Source of the DNA: Mycolicibacterium malmesburyense
GTDB lineage: Bacteria; Actinomycetota; Actinomycetes; Mycobacteriales; Mycobacteriaceae
Direction of reading: 5' to 3'
NCBI RefSeq assembly: GCF_001050015.1
Contig: NZ_CVTB01000044.1
Span: forward strand, 33,842 to 97,841
Length of the DNA stretch: 64,000 bases
Shown here: one piece after another, positions 11,172 through 20,798 of the stretch
How the letters are laid out: each line of letters begins with the position of its first letter
Position numbering within the stretch: the stretch's first letter is position 1
Notes under the pieces: model-generated
The model's input: the letters and a program-made list of their open reading frames with translations, nothing else
The model's database searches: none
What the model was told of the DNA's origin: nothing
Made by a program: the position numbers and the translations under genes

Positions 11172-11768
11172 TTATCCGGTGGGCAGAGTCCGCGGTTTCC
11201 AGTCCGGCCTACGGGCTTCATAAGCCTCGATATCATCACATTTACGCAGCGTAAGGCCTATATCGTCGAGCCCGGAGAGCAATCGCCAGGCCGTATAGTC
11301 GTCAATTCTGAACGGCACCATGACCGTTCCGGCGGTGATGGTCCGATCTTGAAGATTCACAGTGATTTCCAGGCCTGGCTGCTCCTCGATGAGCTTCCAT
11401 AAGATTTCCACATCATCTTGCGGAATTTCGGCCGCCAGAAGCCCGGCCTTGCCCGCATTGCCCCGAAAGATGTCGGCGAAGCGGGACGAGATGACGACCC
11501 GAAAGCCGTAATCCATGAGCGCCCACACGGCATGTTCACGTGACGATCCGGTGCCGAAATCGGGGCCGGCGACCAAAACCGAACCTTTGTCGAATGGGGT
11601 CAGGTTTAATACGAACGACGGATCATTGCGCCAGGCGGCGAACAAGCCGTCCTCGAAACCCGTTCGTGTAACTCGCTTAAGGTAGACCGCCGGGATGATC
11701 TGGTCGGTGTCGACATTGGACCGGCGCAGTGGGACGCCGATGCCGGTGTGGGTGTGGAAAGCCTGCAT
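11172..11768 (-). CDS. leuD: 3-isopropylmalate dehydratase small subunit
   Basis: Small (swivel) subunit of isopropylmalate isomerase, second step of leucine synthesis; partner is LeuC. 198 aa, full length. Typical motifs: the opening [24 protein letters not shown], the [17 protein letters not shown] substrate loop and [16 protein letters not shown]. It starts 15 bases after leuC, so the two form one operon on the minus strand. The stop overlaps a short ACCGG/CCGGT inverted pair. Confidence 0.97.
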   Translation of the reverse strand: MQAFHTHTGIGVPLRRSNVDTDQIIPAVYLKRVTRTGFEDGLFAAWRNDPSFVLNLTPFDKGSVLVAGPDFGTGSSREHAVWALMDYGFRVVISSRFADIFRGNAGKAGLLAAEIPQDDVEILWKLIEEQPGLEITVNLQDRTITAGTVMVPFRIDDYTAWRLLSGLDDIGLTLRKCDDIEAYEARRPDWKPRTLPTG

Positions 11769-11783
11769 GACTTCTGCTCCTAA

Positions 11784-13235
11784 TCAGTCGGTCAGGTCCG
11801 CGGGCGAGGACAGCGTGCCGCGCACCGCGGTGGCCGCCGCGACCGCAGGCGACACCAAATGGGTACGGCCGCCCTTGCCTTGCCTGCCCTCGAAGTTGCG
11901 GTTGGAGGTCGACGCGCACCGTTGACCCGGAGACAGTTGGTCGGGGTTCATACCGAGGCACATCGAGCAGCCCGCCTGCCGCCACTCCGCGCCGGCGGCG
12001 GTGAATATCTCGCCCAGGCCTTCGGATTCGGCCTGCAGCCGCACGCGCATCGAACCGGGCACCACCAGCACGCGCACCCCGTCGGCGACCTTGCGGCCGC
12101 GCAGCACATCTGCCACCACCCGCAGATCCTCGATGCGGCCGTTGGTGCACGAGCCGACGAAGACGGTGTCGACGGCGATGTCGCGCATCGCCGTCCCGGG
12201 CCGAAGGTCCATATAGGTCAACGCCTTTTCGGCCGCCTGACGGTCCCCCTCATCGAACATCAGTTCCGGATCGGGAACCGAATCCGACAGCGGAACACCT
12301 TGGCCGGGGTTGGTTCCCCAGGTGACGAAGGGGCTCAGCGTCGAGGCGTCGATGTAGACCTCGGTGTCGAATTCGGCGCCCTCGTCGGTGCGGAGGCGGC
12401 GCCATGCGGCGACGGCTTCGTCCCACTGCGCGCCTTGCGGAGCGTGCGGCCGGCCGCGCAGGAATTCGAAAGTGGTGTCGTCGGGCGCGACCATGCCGGC
12501 CCGGGCGCCGGCCTCGATGCTCATGTTGCAGATCGTCATCCGGCCCTCCATCGACAGCGATTCGATGGCGCTGCCGCGGTATTCGATGACGTGTCCCTGC
12601 CCGCCGCCGGTGCCGATCTTGGCGATCACGGCGAGGATGATGTCCTTCGCGCTGACCCCGTCGGGCAGTTCGCCGTCGACGTTGACTGCCATCGTCTTGA
12701 ACGGGCGCAGCGGCAGTGTCTGCGTCGCGAGCACGTGCTCGACCTCCGATGTGCCGATCCCCATCGCGAGTGCGCCGAACGCACCATGCGTGGAGGTATG
12801 GCTGTCGCCGCACACGACGGTCATACCGGGCTGCGTCAAACCGAGCTGCGGTCCGATGATGTGCACGATGCCTTGTTCGGCGTCGCCCATCGGGTGAAGC
12901 CGGATGCCGAACTCTTCGCAGTTGCGGCGAAGGGTCTCCACCTGTGTGCGCGACACGGGGTCCGCGATCGGCTTGTCGATGTCGATCGTCGGCACGTTGT
13001 GGTCCTCGGTGGCGATCGTCAGGTCCGGCCGACGCACCGGACGCCCCGCCAATCGCAGACCGTCGAACGCCTGGGGGCTGGTCACCTCGTGCACGAGGTG
13101 CAAGTCGATGTAGATCAGATCGGGTTCCCGCGCAGCGCCCTCGCCGCCGCCCTCGGCGACGACGTGGTCGGCCCACACCTTCTCGGCCATCGTGCGCGGC
13201 TTGTCGATGGACTCGCTCGAAACATCAGTCGACAT
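11784..13235 (-). CDS. leuC: 3-isopropylmalate dehydratase large subunit
   Basis: [4Fe-4S] aconitase-family large subunit, 483 aa, which isomerises 2- to 3-isopropylmalate with LeuD. The three cluster cysteines are in [10 protein letters not shown] and in [35 protein letters not shown] and the arginine-bearing [16 protein letters not shown] loop are also clear. The ATG start follows directly on the IclR-type operator in the intergenic region shared with the divergent regulator at 13274. Expected to be repressed when leucine is sufficient (known for LtbR/NdgR homologues). Confidence 0.97.
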   Translation of the reverse strand: MSTDVSSESIDKPRTMAEKVWADHVVAEGGGEGAAREPDLIYIDLHLVHEVTSPQAFDGLRLAGRPVRRPDLTIATEDHNVPTIDIDKPIADPVSRTQVETLRRNCEEFGIRLHPMGDAEQGIVHIIGPQLGLTQPGMTVVCGDSHTSTHGAFGALAMGIGTSEVEHVLATQTLPLRPFKTMAVNVDGELPDGVSAKDIILAVIAKIGTGGGQGHVIEYRGSAIESLSMEGRMTICNMSIEAGARAGMVAPDDTTFEFLRGRPHAPQGAQWDEAVAAWRRLRTDEGAEFDTEVYIDASTLSPFVTWGTNPGQGVPLSDSVPDPELMFDEGDRQAAEKALTYMDLRPGTAMRDIAVDTVFVGSCTNGRIEDLRVVADVLRGRKVADGVRVLVVPGSMRVRLQAESEGLGEIFTAAGAEWRQAGCSMCLGMNPDQLSPGQRCASTSNRNFEGRQGKGGRTHLVSPAVAAATAVRGTLSSPADLTD

Positions 13236-13241
13236 CTTGAC

Positions 13242-13264
13242 TATCTCACAATCTGGGACGCTAA
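13242..13264. promoter_or_regulatory. Putative IclR (LtbR/NdgR) operator between leuC and its regulator
   Basis: The 39-base gap between leuC and the iclR gene contains the imperfect palindrome TATCTCAC-AA-TCTGGGACG. A near copy lies at 16731-16753 upstream of the MFS gene (five differences in 23 bases). Position between the divergent leuC and regulator genes is what is known for LtbR/NdgR sites. Confidence 0.7.
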
Positions 13265-13273
13265 TATCTCTCT

Positions 13274-13975
13274 ATGAGACAGGATAGCGGCATCGGCGTG
13301 TTGGACAAAGCCGTGGGCGTGCTGCACGCGGTCGCCGACTCGCCCTGCGGGCTGGCCGAACTGTGCGAGCGCACGGGGCTGCCCCGCGCCACCGCGCACC
13401 GGCTTGCCGCAGGCCTGGAAACCCACCGCCTGCTGACCCGCAACGGTGACGGCCGATGGCGGCTCGGTCCGGGACTGACCGAATTGGCCGGGCAGGTCAA
13501 CGATCCGCTTGTGGCGGCCGGTGCGGTTGTGCTGCCCCGCCTGCGCGAGATCACCGGTGAAAGCGTGCAGCTCTACCGCCGAGAGGGAACCTCGCGGATC
13601 TGTGTGGCGGCGCTGGAACCGCCTGCCGGGCTGCGCGATACCGTGCCGGTCGGCACCCGGTTGCCGATGACCGCCGGATCGGGCGCGAAGGTTCTGCTGG
13701 CGTACGCCGATGCGGCCACGCAGCAGGCCGTGCTCCCGACGGCGAAGTTCAGCGAGCGCACGCTCGCCGAGGTCCGCAAGCGCGGCTGGGCGCAGAGCGC
13801 GGCCGAACGCGAGCCGGGTGTGGCGAGTGTCTCGGCGCCGGTGCGTGACGGTCGCGGCGATGTGCTCGCGGCGATCTCGGTGTCGGGGCCGATCGACCGG
13901 ATGGGCCGGCGCCCGGGTGCGCGGTGGGCCGCCGATCTGTTGGCCGCCGCCGAGGCGTTGGCCCGTCGACTGTAA
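13274..13975 (+). CDS. IclR-family regulator of leucine genes (LtbR/NdgR type)
   Basis: 233-aa IclR regulator: an N-terminal winged helix (residues about 8-65, CGLAELCERTGLPRATAHRLAAGLE) and an effector-binding domain containing VQLYRREG, GTRLPMTAGSGAKVLLAY and SVSAPVRDGRGDVLAAISVSGP. Its place beside leuCD is that of LtbR of Corynebacterium and NdgR of Streptomyces, and of Rv2989 in M. tuberculosis, which control leucine and related amino-acid genes. It shares a 39-base intergenic region with leuC. Its stop codon overlaps the T-run of the tRNA-Glu terminator that reads in from the other strand. Confidence 0.92.
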   Translation: MRQDSGIGVLDKAVGVLHAVADSPCGLAELCERTGLPRATAHRLAAGLETHRLLTRNGDGRWRLGPGLTELAGQVNDPLVAAGAVVLPRLREITGESVQLYRREGTSRICVAALEPPAGLRDTVPVGTRLPMTAGSGAKVLLAYADAATQQAVLPTAKFSERTLAEVRKRGWAQSAAEREPGVASVSAPVRDGRGDVLAAISVSGPIDRMGRRPGARWAADLLAAAEALARRL

Positions 13976-13999
13976 AAAAGCGCCCGCAGAAGGGGCGCT
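13974..13999 (-). terminator. Rho-independent terminator of tRNA-Glu
   Basis: On the minus strand AGCGCCC (13999-13993) and GGGCGCT (13985-13979) form a seven-bp stem with a seven-base loop, followed directly by six Ts (13979-13974). It ends transcription from the tRNA-Glu gene and overlaps the iclR stop codon. Confidence 0.88.
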
Positions 14000-14034
14000 G
14001 GTAAAGGTGCGCGGTTCGCGCCGTGCGAATTTTG

Positions 14035-14107
14035 TACCCCCGATGGGATTCGAACCCACGCTACCGCCGTGAGAGGGCGGCGTCCTAGGCCGCTAGACGA
14101 CGGGGGC
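14035..14107 (-). tRNA. tRNA-Glu (anticodon CTC)
   Basis: A 73-base tRNA on the minus strand: acceptor GCCCCCG with partner CGGGGGT (a G-U closes the stem), a D-arm with TAGCGGCCTA, anticodon CTC in the loop of CCGCCCTCTCACGG, and the T-arm GTGGGTTCGAATCCCAT. No CCA is encoded. It reads the codon GAG, abundant in this genome. The next gene upstream is tRNA-Gln and then gltX, so the synthetase and its tRNA are neighbours. Confidence 0.97.
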
Positions 14108-14169
14108 CAGAACTGGTTTCCGGATGGCCAGCATATCTCAGCGAGATTTGTCGGCCTAATCACGGTCGT

Positions 14170-14244
14170 TGGCTGGGGTACCAGGACTCGAACCTAGAAT
14201 GGCTGAACCAGAATCAGCTGTGTTGCCAATTACACCATACCCCA
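14170..14244 (-). tRNA. tRNA-Gln (anticodon CTG)
   Basis: Minus-strand tRNA with acceptor TGGGGTA pairing with TACCCCA, discriminator G and an encoded CCA (bases 14172-14170). The anticodon CTG sits in GCTGATTCTGGTTCAGC, and the T-arm is TAGGTTCGAGTCCTG. It reads CAG. In bacteria with GatCAB and a non-discriminating GltX (both genes are in this window), this tRNA is first charged with Glu and then amidated. Confidence 0.97.
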
Positions 14245-14361
14245 TAGGCTTTCCGTAACCGCAGGTCACGGACTTTTTCGGTCCTCTCGCTCAACGGGCG
14301 GAACCCGTCGCTCGTAGTAGCGGACCGACGTGCAGACTACCAAAGATTTTCAACGCGCTTT

Positions 14362-15852
14362 TCACGCCTGGGCTTCCGCGGCGGCGTGCTCGCGACCGGC
14401 CCGCAGTCGGGCCAGGCTGCGTTCGCGCCCCAGCAGGTCAAGCGATTCGAACAACGGCGGACTGACCGTCGCCCCGGTGGCGGCGACGCGTATCGGGCCG
14501 AACGCCTTGCGCGGTTTGAGCCCGAGGCCCTCGAGCAACGCCTCCTTCAACGCCGTCTCGATCGCCTCCGTGGTCCACTCCTCGCCGCTCTCGAGCGCCG
14601 CCAGCGCGTCCAATGCTGCCTGGAGCACGGGAACCGCCTCCGCACGCAACTCCTTGGCCGCGGACTTCTCGTCGAGCTTGAACTCCGCGTCGTTGAGGAA
14701 TTTCAGGAGATCCCACGCGTCGCCCAGCACCACGATGCGGGTCTGAACCAGCGCGGCGGCTTCGGCGAACCGCTTGTCGTCGAGACCGGTGTCGTGGCCG
14801 TGCTCGACGAAATACGCGCGCAGACGAGCGGTGAAGTCTTCCTCGCTCAACATCCGGATGTGTTCGGCGTTGAGCGCATCGGCCTTCTTCTGGTCGAATC
14901 GGGCCGGATTCGAGTTGACGTCGGCGACGTCGAAGGCCGCAACCATCTCCTCGAGGGTGAACACGTCGCGGTCCTCGGCGATCCCCCAACCGAGCAGGGC
15001 CAGATAATTCAACAGCCCCTCGGGGATGAATCCGCGCTCGCGGTGCAGGAACAAGTTCGACTGGGGGTCGCGTTTGGACAGCTTCTTGTTCCCGTCGCCG
15101 AGAACGCTTGGCAGGTGGGCGAACTCGGGGATCCGGTCGGCCACACCGATCCGCATCAGCGCCTGGTACAGCGCTATCTGGCGCGGGGTGGAGGACAGCA
15201 GGTCCTCGCCGCGCAGCACATGGCTGATCTTCATCAGCGCGTCGTCGACCGGATTGACCAAGGTGTACAACGGTTCCCCGTTGCCGCGGGTGAGCGCGAA
15301 GTCGGGTACCGATCCGGCGGGAAACGTCGTTTCTCCGCGTACGAGATCGCGCCAGCCGATGTCCCCGTCGGGCATCTTCAACCGCACCACCGCGCGCCTG
15401 CCCTCGGCGCGGAACGCCGCCCGCTGCTCCTCGGTCAGGTCGCGGTCGAAATTGTCGTAGCCGAGTTTGGGATTGCGCCCGGCGGCCACATGGCGCGCTT
15501 CGACTTCCTCGGGCGTGGAGAACGACTCGTACGCGTCACCGGCTTCGAGCAGCCGGGCGATCACGTCACGGTAGAGGTCGAGTCGCTCCGACTGGCGGTA
15601 CGGCCCGTAGGCGCCGCCGACCTCGGGGCCCTCGTCCCAGTCCAGGCCCAGCCAGCGCAGCGCGTCGAGGATCGCGCGGTAGCTCTCCTCGGAATCGCGC
15701 GCCGAATCGGTGTCCTCAATGCGGAACACGAAGGTGCCGCCGGTGTGACGCGCGTACGCCCAGTTGAACAGCGCCGTGCGGATCAGGCCGACATGCGGAG
15801 TGCCCGTGGGAGACGGACAGAACCGCACCCGAACAGTGTTCTCGCTGCTCAT
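14362..15852 (-). CDS. gltX: Glutamyl-tRNA synthetase
   Basis: Class I synthetase of 496 aa. The HIGH-type nucleotide site is in [14 protein letters not shown] near the N-terminus and the KMSKS-type loop is [10 protein letters not shown] in the middle. The GRDDLLSS-like [19 protein letters not shown] segment and the C-terminal helical anticodon domain complete it. The ATG at 15852 overlaps the stop of the FAH-family gene (ATGA); longer readings run through that gene. It probably charges both tRNA-Glu and tRNA-Gln, with GatCAB correcting the latter (known for mycobacteria). Confidence 0.97.
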   Translation of the reverse strand: MSSENTVRVRFCPSPTGTPHVGLIRTALFNWAYARHTGGTFVFRIEDTDSARDSEESYRAILDALRWLGLDWDEGPEVGGAYGPYRQSERLDLYRDVIARLLEAGDAYESFSTPEEVEARHVAAGRNPKLGYDNFDRDLTEEQRAAFRAEGRRAVVRLKMPDGDIGWRDLVRGETTFPAGSVPDFALTRGNGEPLYTLVNPVDDALMKISHVLRGEDLLSSTPRQIALYQALMRIGVADRIPEFAHLPSVLGDGNKKLSKRDPQSNLFLHRERGFIPEGLLNYLALLGWGIAEDRDVFTLEEMVAAFDVADVNSNPARFDQKKADALNAEHIRMLSEEDFTARLRAYFVEHGHDTGLDDKRFAEAAALVQTRIVVLGDAWDLLKFLNDAEFKLDEKSAAKELRAEAVPVLQAALDALAALESGEEWTTEAIETALKEALLEGLGLKPRKAFGPIRVAATGATVSPPLFESLDLLGRERSLARLRAGREHAAAEAQA

Positions 15853-16673
15853 GACTTCCCCTTGCGGACAACAGGATTCGTCAACGTGCCGATGCCCTCG
15901 ATGGTGATGCTGACGGTGTCGGAATCCTCGATCGGGCCGACACCCTCCGGCGTTCCGGTCAGGATCAGATCCCCGGGCAGCAGCGTCATGATGCGGGAGA
16001 TCCACTCCACGATCGCACCGACATCGTGGATCATCATCGACGTCCGGCTGTTCTGCTTGACCTCGCCGTTGACCTCGGTGCGGATCGCGAGGTCCGACGG
16101 GTCGACGTCGGTGACGATCCACGGCCCGATCGGGCAGAAGGTGTCATGGCCCTTCGCCCTGGTCCACTGGCCGTCCTTCTGCTGCTGATCGCGGGCCGAG
16201 ACATCGTTGGCGATCGTGTAGCCCAGGATGTTCTCCGCCGCGCGTGCGGCCGGTACGTCCTTGCACGGTCTGCCGATGACGGCGGCCAACTCACCTTCGA
16301 AATGCACGGGATTGGCGTCGGCGGGCAGCTGGATCGGCACGTACGGTCCGATGATCGCCGTATTGGGCTTCATGAAGATGATCGGGTCGTCGAACGAGGC
16401 GGGACCCGGGGCGGTGTCGCCATCGCGTTTCGCCTGCGCGGCCATCTCCTCGATGTGGGCGGCGTAGTTCTTGCCCACGCAGACCACCTTGGTCGCCAGG
16501 ATCGGGGCGAGCAGGCGCACGTCGGCGAGCGGCCACTGCCTGCCCGTGAACTGGGGGTTGCCGAACGGATGCTCGGCGATCTCCCTCACGATCGCCTCGG
16601 CGGGGTCGTCGGGGGGACCCTCGACGCTGACGAAGGCGACACCGTCGGGGCTGGCGATTCGGCCTAGGCGCAT
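15849..16673 (-). CDS. Fumarylacetoacetate hydrolase-family protein
   Basis: 274-aa FAH-family enzyme. The catalytic-domain signature is clear: [15 protein letters not shown], the metal-binding [12 protein letters not shown] (His, Glu, Glu), [13 protein letters not shown], the Lys-bearing [14 protein letters not shown] and the closing [13 protein letters not shown]. These enzymes hydrolyse or decarboxylate 2,4-dioxo acids, often in aromatic degradation; the substrate here is unknown. I set the start at [11 protein letters not shown] (16673) rather than nine codons upstream. The stop overlaps the gltX start by four bases, as in Rv2993c-gltS. Confidence 0.9.
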   Translation of the reverse strand: MRLGRIASPDGVAFVSVEGPPDDPAEAIVREIAEHPFGNPQFTGRQWPLADVRLLAPILATKVVCVGKNYAAHIEEMAAQAKRDGDTAPGPASFDDPIIFMKPNTAIIGPYVPIQLPADANPVHFEGELAAVIGRPCKDVPAARAAENILGYTIANDVSARDQQQKDGQWTRAKGHDTFCPIGPWIVTDVDPSDLAIRTEVNGEVKQNSRTSMMIHDVGAIVEWISRIMTLLPGDLILTGTPEGVGPIEDSDTVSITIEGIGTLTNPVVRKGKS

Positions 16674-16730
16674 GGCGTTCAGCCTAATGAACGTGGTCAT
16701 CGCGGCCGTCGACCACTCCCGCTGCGGGCG

Positions 16731-16753
16731 TATCTCACTGTCTGAGACGGTGA
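16731..16753. promoter_or_regulatory. Second copy of the IclR-type operator
   Basis: TATCTCAC-TG-TCTGAGACG lies between the divergent FAH-family and MFS genes; the core TCTCA-CTGTC-TGAGA is a perfect inverted repeat. Eighteen of 23 positions match the leuC/iclR intergenic site at 13242-13264, which suggests that the same regulator acts here. Confidence 0.6.
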
Positions 16754-16789
16754 TTCAGCATGGTGGGACGGCTGTGCCACCATGGACCG

Positions 16790-17995
16790 ATGTCCGTCGA
16801 CTCGCTCACCACCGCACGGCGGTGGTCGATGCTGGTTATCGCGCTGGCGGCGACGACGAGCGCCAACGTGTTCATCAACGGCGCGGCGTTTCTCATTCCC
16901 ACCCTGTATGCCGAACGCGGCCTGGACCTCGCGGCGGCCGGCCTGCTGTCCGGCATGCCCAGCCTCGGGCTGGTCATCACGCTGATCGCGTGGGGTTACG
17001 CAGTCGACCGCTTCGGCGAGCGCATCGTGCTGACGGTCGGCTCGGTGCTGATCGCGGCGGCCGCTTTCGCCGCCGCCCTGTCGGAATCGCTGGTGGCCGT
17101 GGGCGCGTTCCTCCTTCTCGGCGGTATGGCGGCCGCGAGCAGCAACTCGGCCAGCGGCCGGTTGGTGGTCGGCTGGTTCCCGGCCGAACAACGCGGCCTG
17201 GCCATGGGGATCCGGCAGACGGCCACGCCGCTTGGAGTCGGGTTGGGAGCCCTCGTGATTCCGCGGCTCGCGCAGAGCCACGGCATATCGGGGGCCCTGC
17301 TCTTCCCCGCCGTGGTGTGCGCGGTGTCGGCGCTGGTGTGCCTGATCGCGGTCATCGACCCGCCGCGACCGCCGCGCTCGGAGGCGCCGGTCGAACATCT
17401 CGCGAACCCCTACCGCGGTTCCTCGGTGTTGTGGCGCATCCACGCCGTCTCGGTGCTGCTCGTGGTGCCGCAGGCGGTCGTGTGGACGTTCACGCTGGTG
17501 TGGTTGATGGCCGAGCACGACTGGTCGGCCGGTTCGGCAGGAGTCATCGTCATGGTGGCCCAATTGCTCGGTGCCGCCGGCCGAATCGTGGCCGGGCACT
17601 GGTCGGACCGCCTGGGTCGGCGACTGCGCCCGATCCGCGCGATCGCGGGAGTGGCGGCGGTCGCGATGGGCGTGCTGGCGCTGCTGGACTGGCTGGACTC
17701 GCCGGTCGCCGTGATCGCGATGGTGGTCGCCTCGGTGATCACGGTGTCCGACAACGGTTTGGCGTTCACCGCGATCGCGGAGATCGCCGGGCCGTTCTGG
17801 AGCGGCCGGGCCCTCGGCACACAGAACACCAGCCAGCACCTCGCGTCGGCGGCCGCCGCACCGTTGTTCGGCGGGCTGATCGGCGTGGCCGGCTATCCGG
17901 CGGCGTTCGCGGTGAGCGCCTTGTTACCGCTCGTGGCGATCCCGATCGTCCCGCACGACACCGAACACACGGCGAATTCCGCACCAGCGCCGTGA
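16790..17995 (+). CDS. Major facilitator superfamily transporter
   Basis: About 401 aa, hydrophobic throughout with the twelve-helix MFS pattern: the loop after helix 2 carries WGYAVDRFGERIVL (MFS motif A type) and GHWSDRLGRRLRP repeats it in the second half. It corresponds by position to Rv2994. The exported or imported compound is unknown. ATG 16790 is preferred over the in-frame ATG at 16760, which lies close to the putative IclR operator. It is divergent from the FAH-family gene; joint control by the leucine regulator would suggest transport of an amino acid or acid derivative (inference). Confidence 0.88.
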   Translation: MSVDSLTTARRWSMLVIALAATTSANVFINGAAFLIPTLYAERGLDLAAAGLLSGMPSLGLVITLIAWGYAVDRFGERIVLTVGSVLIAAAAFAAALSESLVAVGAFLLLGGMAAASSNSASGRLVVGWFPAEQRGLAMGIRQTATPLGVGLGALVIPRLAQSHGISGALLFPAVVCAVSALVCLIAVIDPPRPPRSEAPVEHLANPYRGSSVLWRIHAVSVLLVVPQAVVWTFTLVWLMAEHDWSAGSAGVIVMVAQLLGAAGRIVAGHWSDRLGRRLRPIRAIAGVAAVAMGVLALLDWLDSPVAVIAMVVASVITVSDNGLAFTAIAEIAGPFWSGRALGTQNTSQHLASAAAAPLFGGLIGVAGYPAAFAVSALLPLVAIPIVPHDTEHTANSAPAP

Positions 17996-18138
17996 TTTCG
18001 GCGCGGCCACACCCGACGGCGAACATCGCCGGCGGCAGCCGAAACCCCGGCACCGTCGCGATCGCGAACACCGTAGAGCCGATCGTCGAATCAGCACTGA
18101 CGTCGAAGTGACGCCGCACCGTTCCCGTCCGCGGCGTT

Positions 18139-19149
18139 CTACAGGTAGCCCGCGATCCGGTCGCCGATCTGTGTCGTCGACAACTTCTCGTCGCCGCGGG
18201 TGGCGAGATGCTGTTCGACGGCCTTGTCGACGCGCGCGGCCGCGTCGGCCTCGCCCACGTGCGCCAGCAACAGCGCGACCGACATGATCGCCGCGGTCGG
18301 GTCCGCGATCCCCTGCCCCGCGATGTCGGGTGCGCTGCCGTGTACGGGTTCGAACATCGACGGGTTGGTTCGCGTGGCATCGATGTTGCCGCTGGCCGCC
18401 AGCCCGATACCGCCGCACACCGCCGCCGCGAGATCGGTGACGATGTCGCCGAACAGGTTGTCGGTGACGATCACATCGAACCGGCCCGGATCGGTCACGA
18501 GGTGAATGGTCGCGGCGTCGACGTGTTGATAGGCGACCTCGACCTCGGGGTAGTCGGCAGCGACCTCCTGCACGGTGCGCCACCACAACGCGCCTGCGAA
18601 GGTCAGCACGTTGTTCTTGTGCACCAATGTCAGATGCTTGCGGCGCTGTTGTGCGCGGGCGAACGCATCGGCCACGACGCGACGCACACCGAAGGCGGTG
18701 TTGACGCTGACCTCGGTGGCGATCTCGTGCGGTGTACCGACGCGGATCGCGCCGCCGGTGCCGGTGTAGGGGCCCTCGGTCCCTTCGCGCACGACGACGA
18801 AGTCGATGTCGGGGTTGCCCGCCAGCGGGCTGCTCACACCGGGATACAGGCGCCCGGGCCGCAGGTTGATGTGGTGATCGAGTTCGAACCGGATCCGCAG
18901 CAGCAGACCGCGTTCGAGCACACCGCTGGGCACCGACGGGTCGCCGATCGCGCCGAGCAGGATCGCGTCGTGCCCACGCAGTTCGTCGAGCACCGAGTCG
19001 GGCAGCACCTCGCCGGTGGCGTGGAAGCGGCGCGCACCGAGGTCGTAGGGCGTCTTGTCCACACCCGGAAGCACCGCGTCGAGAACCTTGACGGCCTCCC
19101 CGACGACCTCCGGACCGATCCCGTCACCGGCGATCACCGCCAGCTTCAT
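18139..19149 (-). CDS. leuB: 3-isopropylmalate dehydrogenase
   Basis: NAD-dependent dehydrogenase of leucine synthesis, 336 aa. Conserved parts: [15 protein letters not shown] at the start, the substrate Args in [31 protein letters not shown], the metal-site [16 protein letters not shown] and the NAD site [20 protein letters not shown] 19149 gives the usual length; a GTG at 19161 that overlaps the serA stop is possible. It follows serA closely on the minus strand as in Rv2996c-Rv2995c. The 142-base gap to the MFS gene shows no recognisable feature. Confidence 0.97.
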   Translation of the reverse strand: MKLAVIAGDGIGPEVVGEAVKVLDAVLPGVDKTPYDLGARRFHATGEVLPDSVLDELRGHDAILLGAIGDPSVPSGVLERGLLLRIRFELDHHINLRPGRLYPGVSSPLAGNPDIDFVVVREGTEGPYTGTGGAIRVGTPHEIATEVSVNTAFGVRRVVADAFARAQQRRKHLTLVHKNNVLTFAGALWWRTVQEVAADYPEVEVAYQHVDAATIHLVTDPGRFDVIVTDNLFGDIVTDLAAAVCGGIGLAASGNIDATRTNPSMFEPVHGSAPDIAGQGIADPTAAIMSVALLLAHVGEADAAARVDKAVEQHLATRGDEKLSTTQIGDRIAGYL

Positions 19150-19157
19150 GGCCGAAC

Positions 19158-20744
19158 TCACGACAGATCAACTACTTCCAGCAGCTTGGCGCCGACCTCC
19201 TCGGCGATCGTCGACCGCACATCGGCGGGCACGTCTCGGTCGATGCGCAGCAGGATCGTCGCGCCGGGGCCCTCGGCGTCCTCGCTGAGCTGCGCGGCGT
19301 GGATGTTGATGTCCGCCGATCCGAGGATGGTGCCGATCTTGCCGAGCGTGCCGGGTGCGTCGACGTAGTTGATGATCAGGTAGACGCCCTCGGCGCGCAG
19401 ATCGAAGTTGCGGCCGTTGATCTGGACGATCTTCTCGACCAGTTGCGTACCGGTCAGCGTGCCCGCGACGTTGGCGGTCGAGCCGTCGGCGTAGACGGCC
19501 CGCACGTCGACCACGCTGCGGTGATTGGGACTCTCACTGGCGGTGCTGATTTCGGCCTGCACACCCCGCTCGGCGGCCAACGCGGGCGCGTTGACGAACG
19601 TCACGGGATCCTCGATGACGGCCGAGAAAAGTCCGCGCAGCGCCGAAAGACGAAGCACCTCAACATCTTCGGTGGCAAGCTCACCCTTGACCTGCACGGC
19701 CAGCGACACCGGCAGCTCATCGCACAGCACCCCGACCAGCAGGCCGAGTTTGCGAACCAGATCCAGCCACGGCGCGACCTCCTCGCCGACGACTCCCCCA
19801 CCGACGTTGACCGCGTCGGGCACGAACTCGCCGGCCAGTGCCAGCTTGACGCTGGCCGCGACATCGGTGCCCGCCCGGTCCTGCGCCTCGGCGGTGGAGG
19901 CCCCCAGGTGCGGCGTCACCACGACCTGCGGCAGGTCGAACAGCGGGCTCTCGGTCGTGGGCTCCTTGGCGTACACATCGAGACCCGCTGCGCGCACATG
20001 TCCCGAGCGCACCGCATCCGCCAGCGCATCCTCGTCGATCAGGCCGCCGCGGGCCGCGTTGACGATGATGACGCCGGCTTTGGTCTTGGCCAGCGCCTCC
20101 TTGCCGATCAGGCCCGCGGTCTCCGGCGTCTTCGGCAGGTGCACGGAGATGAAGTCCGCGCGCCCCAACAGCTCGTCGAGGCTCAGCAGCTCGATCCCGA
20201 GTTGCGCCGCACGCGCCGCCGACACATAGGGGTCGTAGGCCACGACGTGCGTGCCGAACGCCGCCAGTCGCTGGGCCACCAGCTGGCCGATGCGGCCGAG
20301 GCCGACCACGCCGACGGTCTTGCCGTAGATCTCGGTGCCCATAAACGACGACCGTTTCCAGGTGTGTGCACGCAGCGACGCATCGGCCGCCGGGATCTCA
20401 CGCGCCGCGGCCAGTAGAAGGGCGAGGGCGTGCTCGGCCGCACTGTGGATGTTCGAGGTCGGGGCGTTGACCACCAGCACACCCCGGGCGGTGGCGGCGT
20501 CCACGTCGACGTTGTCGAGGCCCACCCCGGCGCGCGCGACGATCTTGAGCTTCGGCGCCGCCGCGAGCACCTCGGCGTCGACCGTCGTGGCCGAGCGCAC
20601 CAGCAGCGCGTCGGCCTCGGACACCGCGGCCAGCAGCTTCGGCCGGTCCGGACCCTCGACCCAGCGGACTTCCACCTGGTCGCCGAGGGCGGCAACCGTC
20701 GATTCGGCCAATTTGTCGGCGATCAATACAACGGGCAGACTCAC
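19158..20744 (-). CDS. serA: D-3-phosphoglycerate dehydrogenase
   Basis: First enzyme of serine synthesis, 528 aa, the long actinobacterial type 1 form. Order: substrate domain, NAD domain with [17 protein letters not shown] and [14 protein letters not shown], the catalytic His in [10 protein letters not shown], then the intervening ASB domain (about 315-455) and a C-terminal ACT domain ([23 protein letters not shown]) for serine feedback. GTG start. It precedes leuB with an overlap or near overlap, linking serine and leucine synthesis in one transcript. Confidence 0.97.
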   Translation of the reverse strand: MSLPVVLIADKLAESTVAALGDQVEVRWVEGPDRPKLLAAVSEADALLVRSATTVDAEVLAAAPKLKIVARAGVGLDNVDVDAATARGVLVVNAPTSNIHSAAEHALALLLAAAREIPAADASLRAHTWKRSSFMGTEIYGKTVGVVGLGRIGQLVAQRLAAFGTHVVAYDPYVSAARAAQLGIELLSLDELLGRADFISVHLPKTPETAGLIGKEALAKTKAGVIIVNAARGGLIDEDALADAVRSGHVRAAGLDVYAKEPTTESPLFDLPQVVVTPHLGASTAEAQDRAGTDVAASVKLALAGEFVPDAVNVGGGVVGEEVAPWLDLVRKLGLLVGVLCDELPVSLAVQVKGELATEDVEVLRLSALRGLFSAVIEDPVTFVNAPALAAERGVQAEISTASESPNHRSVVDVRAVYADGSTANVAGTLTGTQLVEKIVQINGRNFDLRAEGVYLIINYVDAPGTLGKIGTILGSADINIHAAQLSEDAEGPGATILLRIDRDVPADVRSTIAEEVGAKLLEVVDLS

Positions 20745-20798
20745 GCGGTCAGACTAATGGGCTTGAATGTTCCCGTGGTCGGTGGGAGAACCGCGAGC

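Noticed and set aside
14362..16122. gltX extended upstream by 90 codons
   Set aside because: The extension reads across the FAH-family gene in another frame; the ATG at 15852 sits right before the HIGH-type motif.
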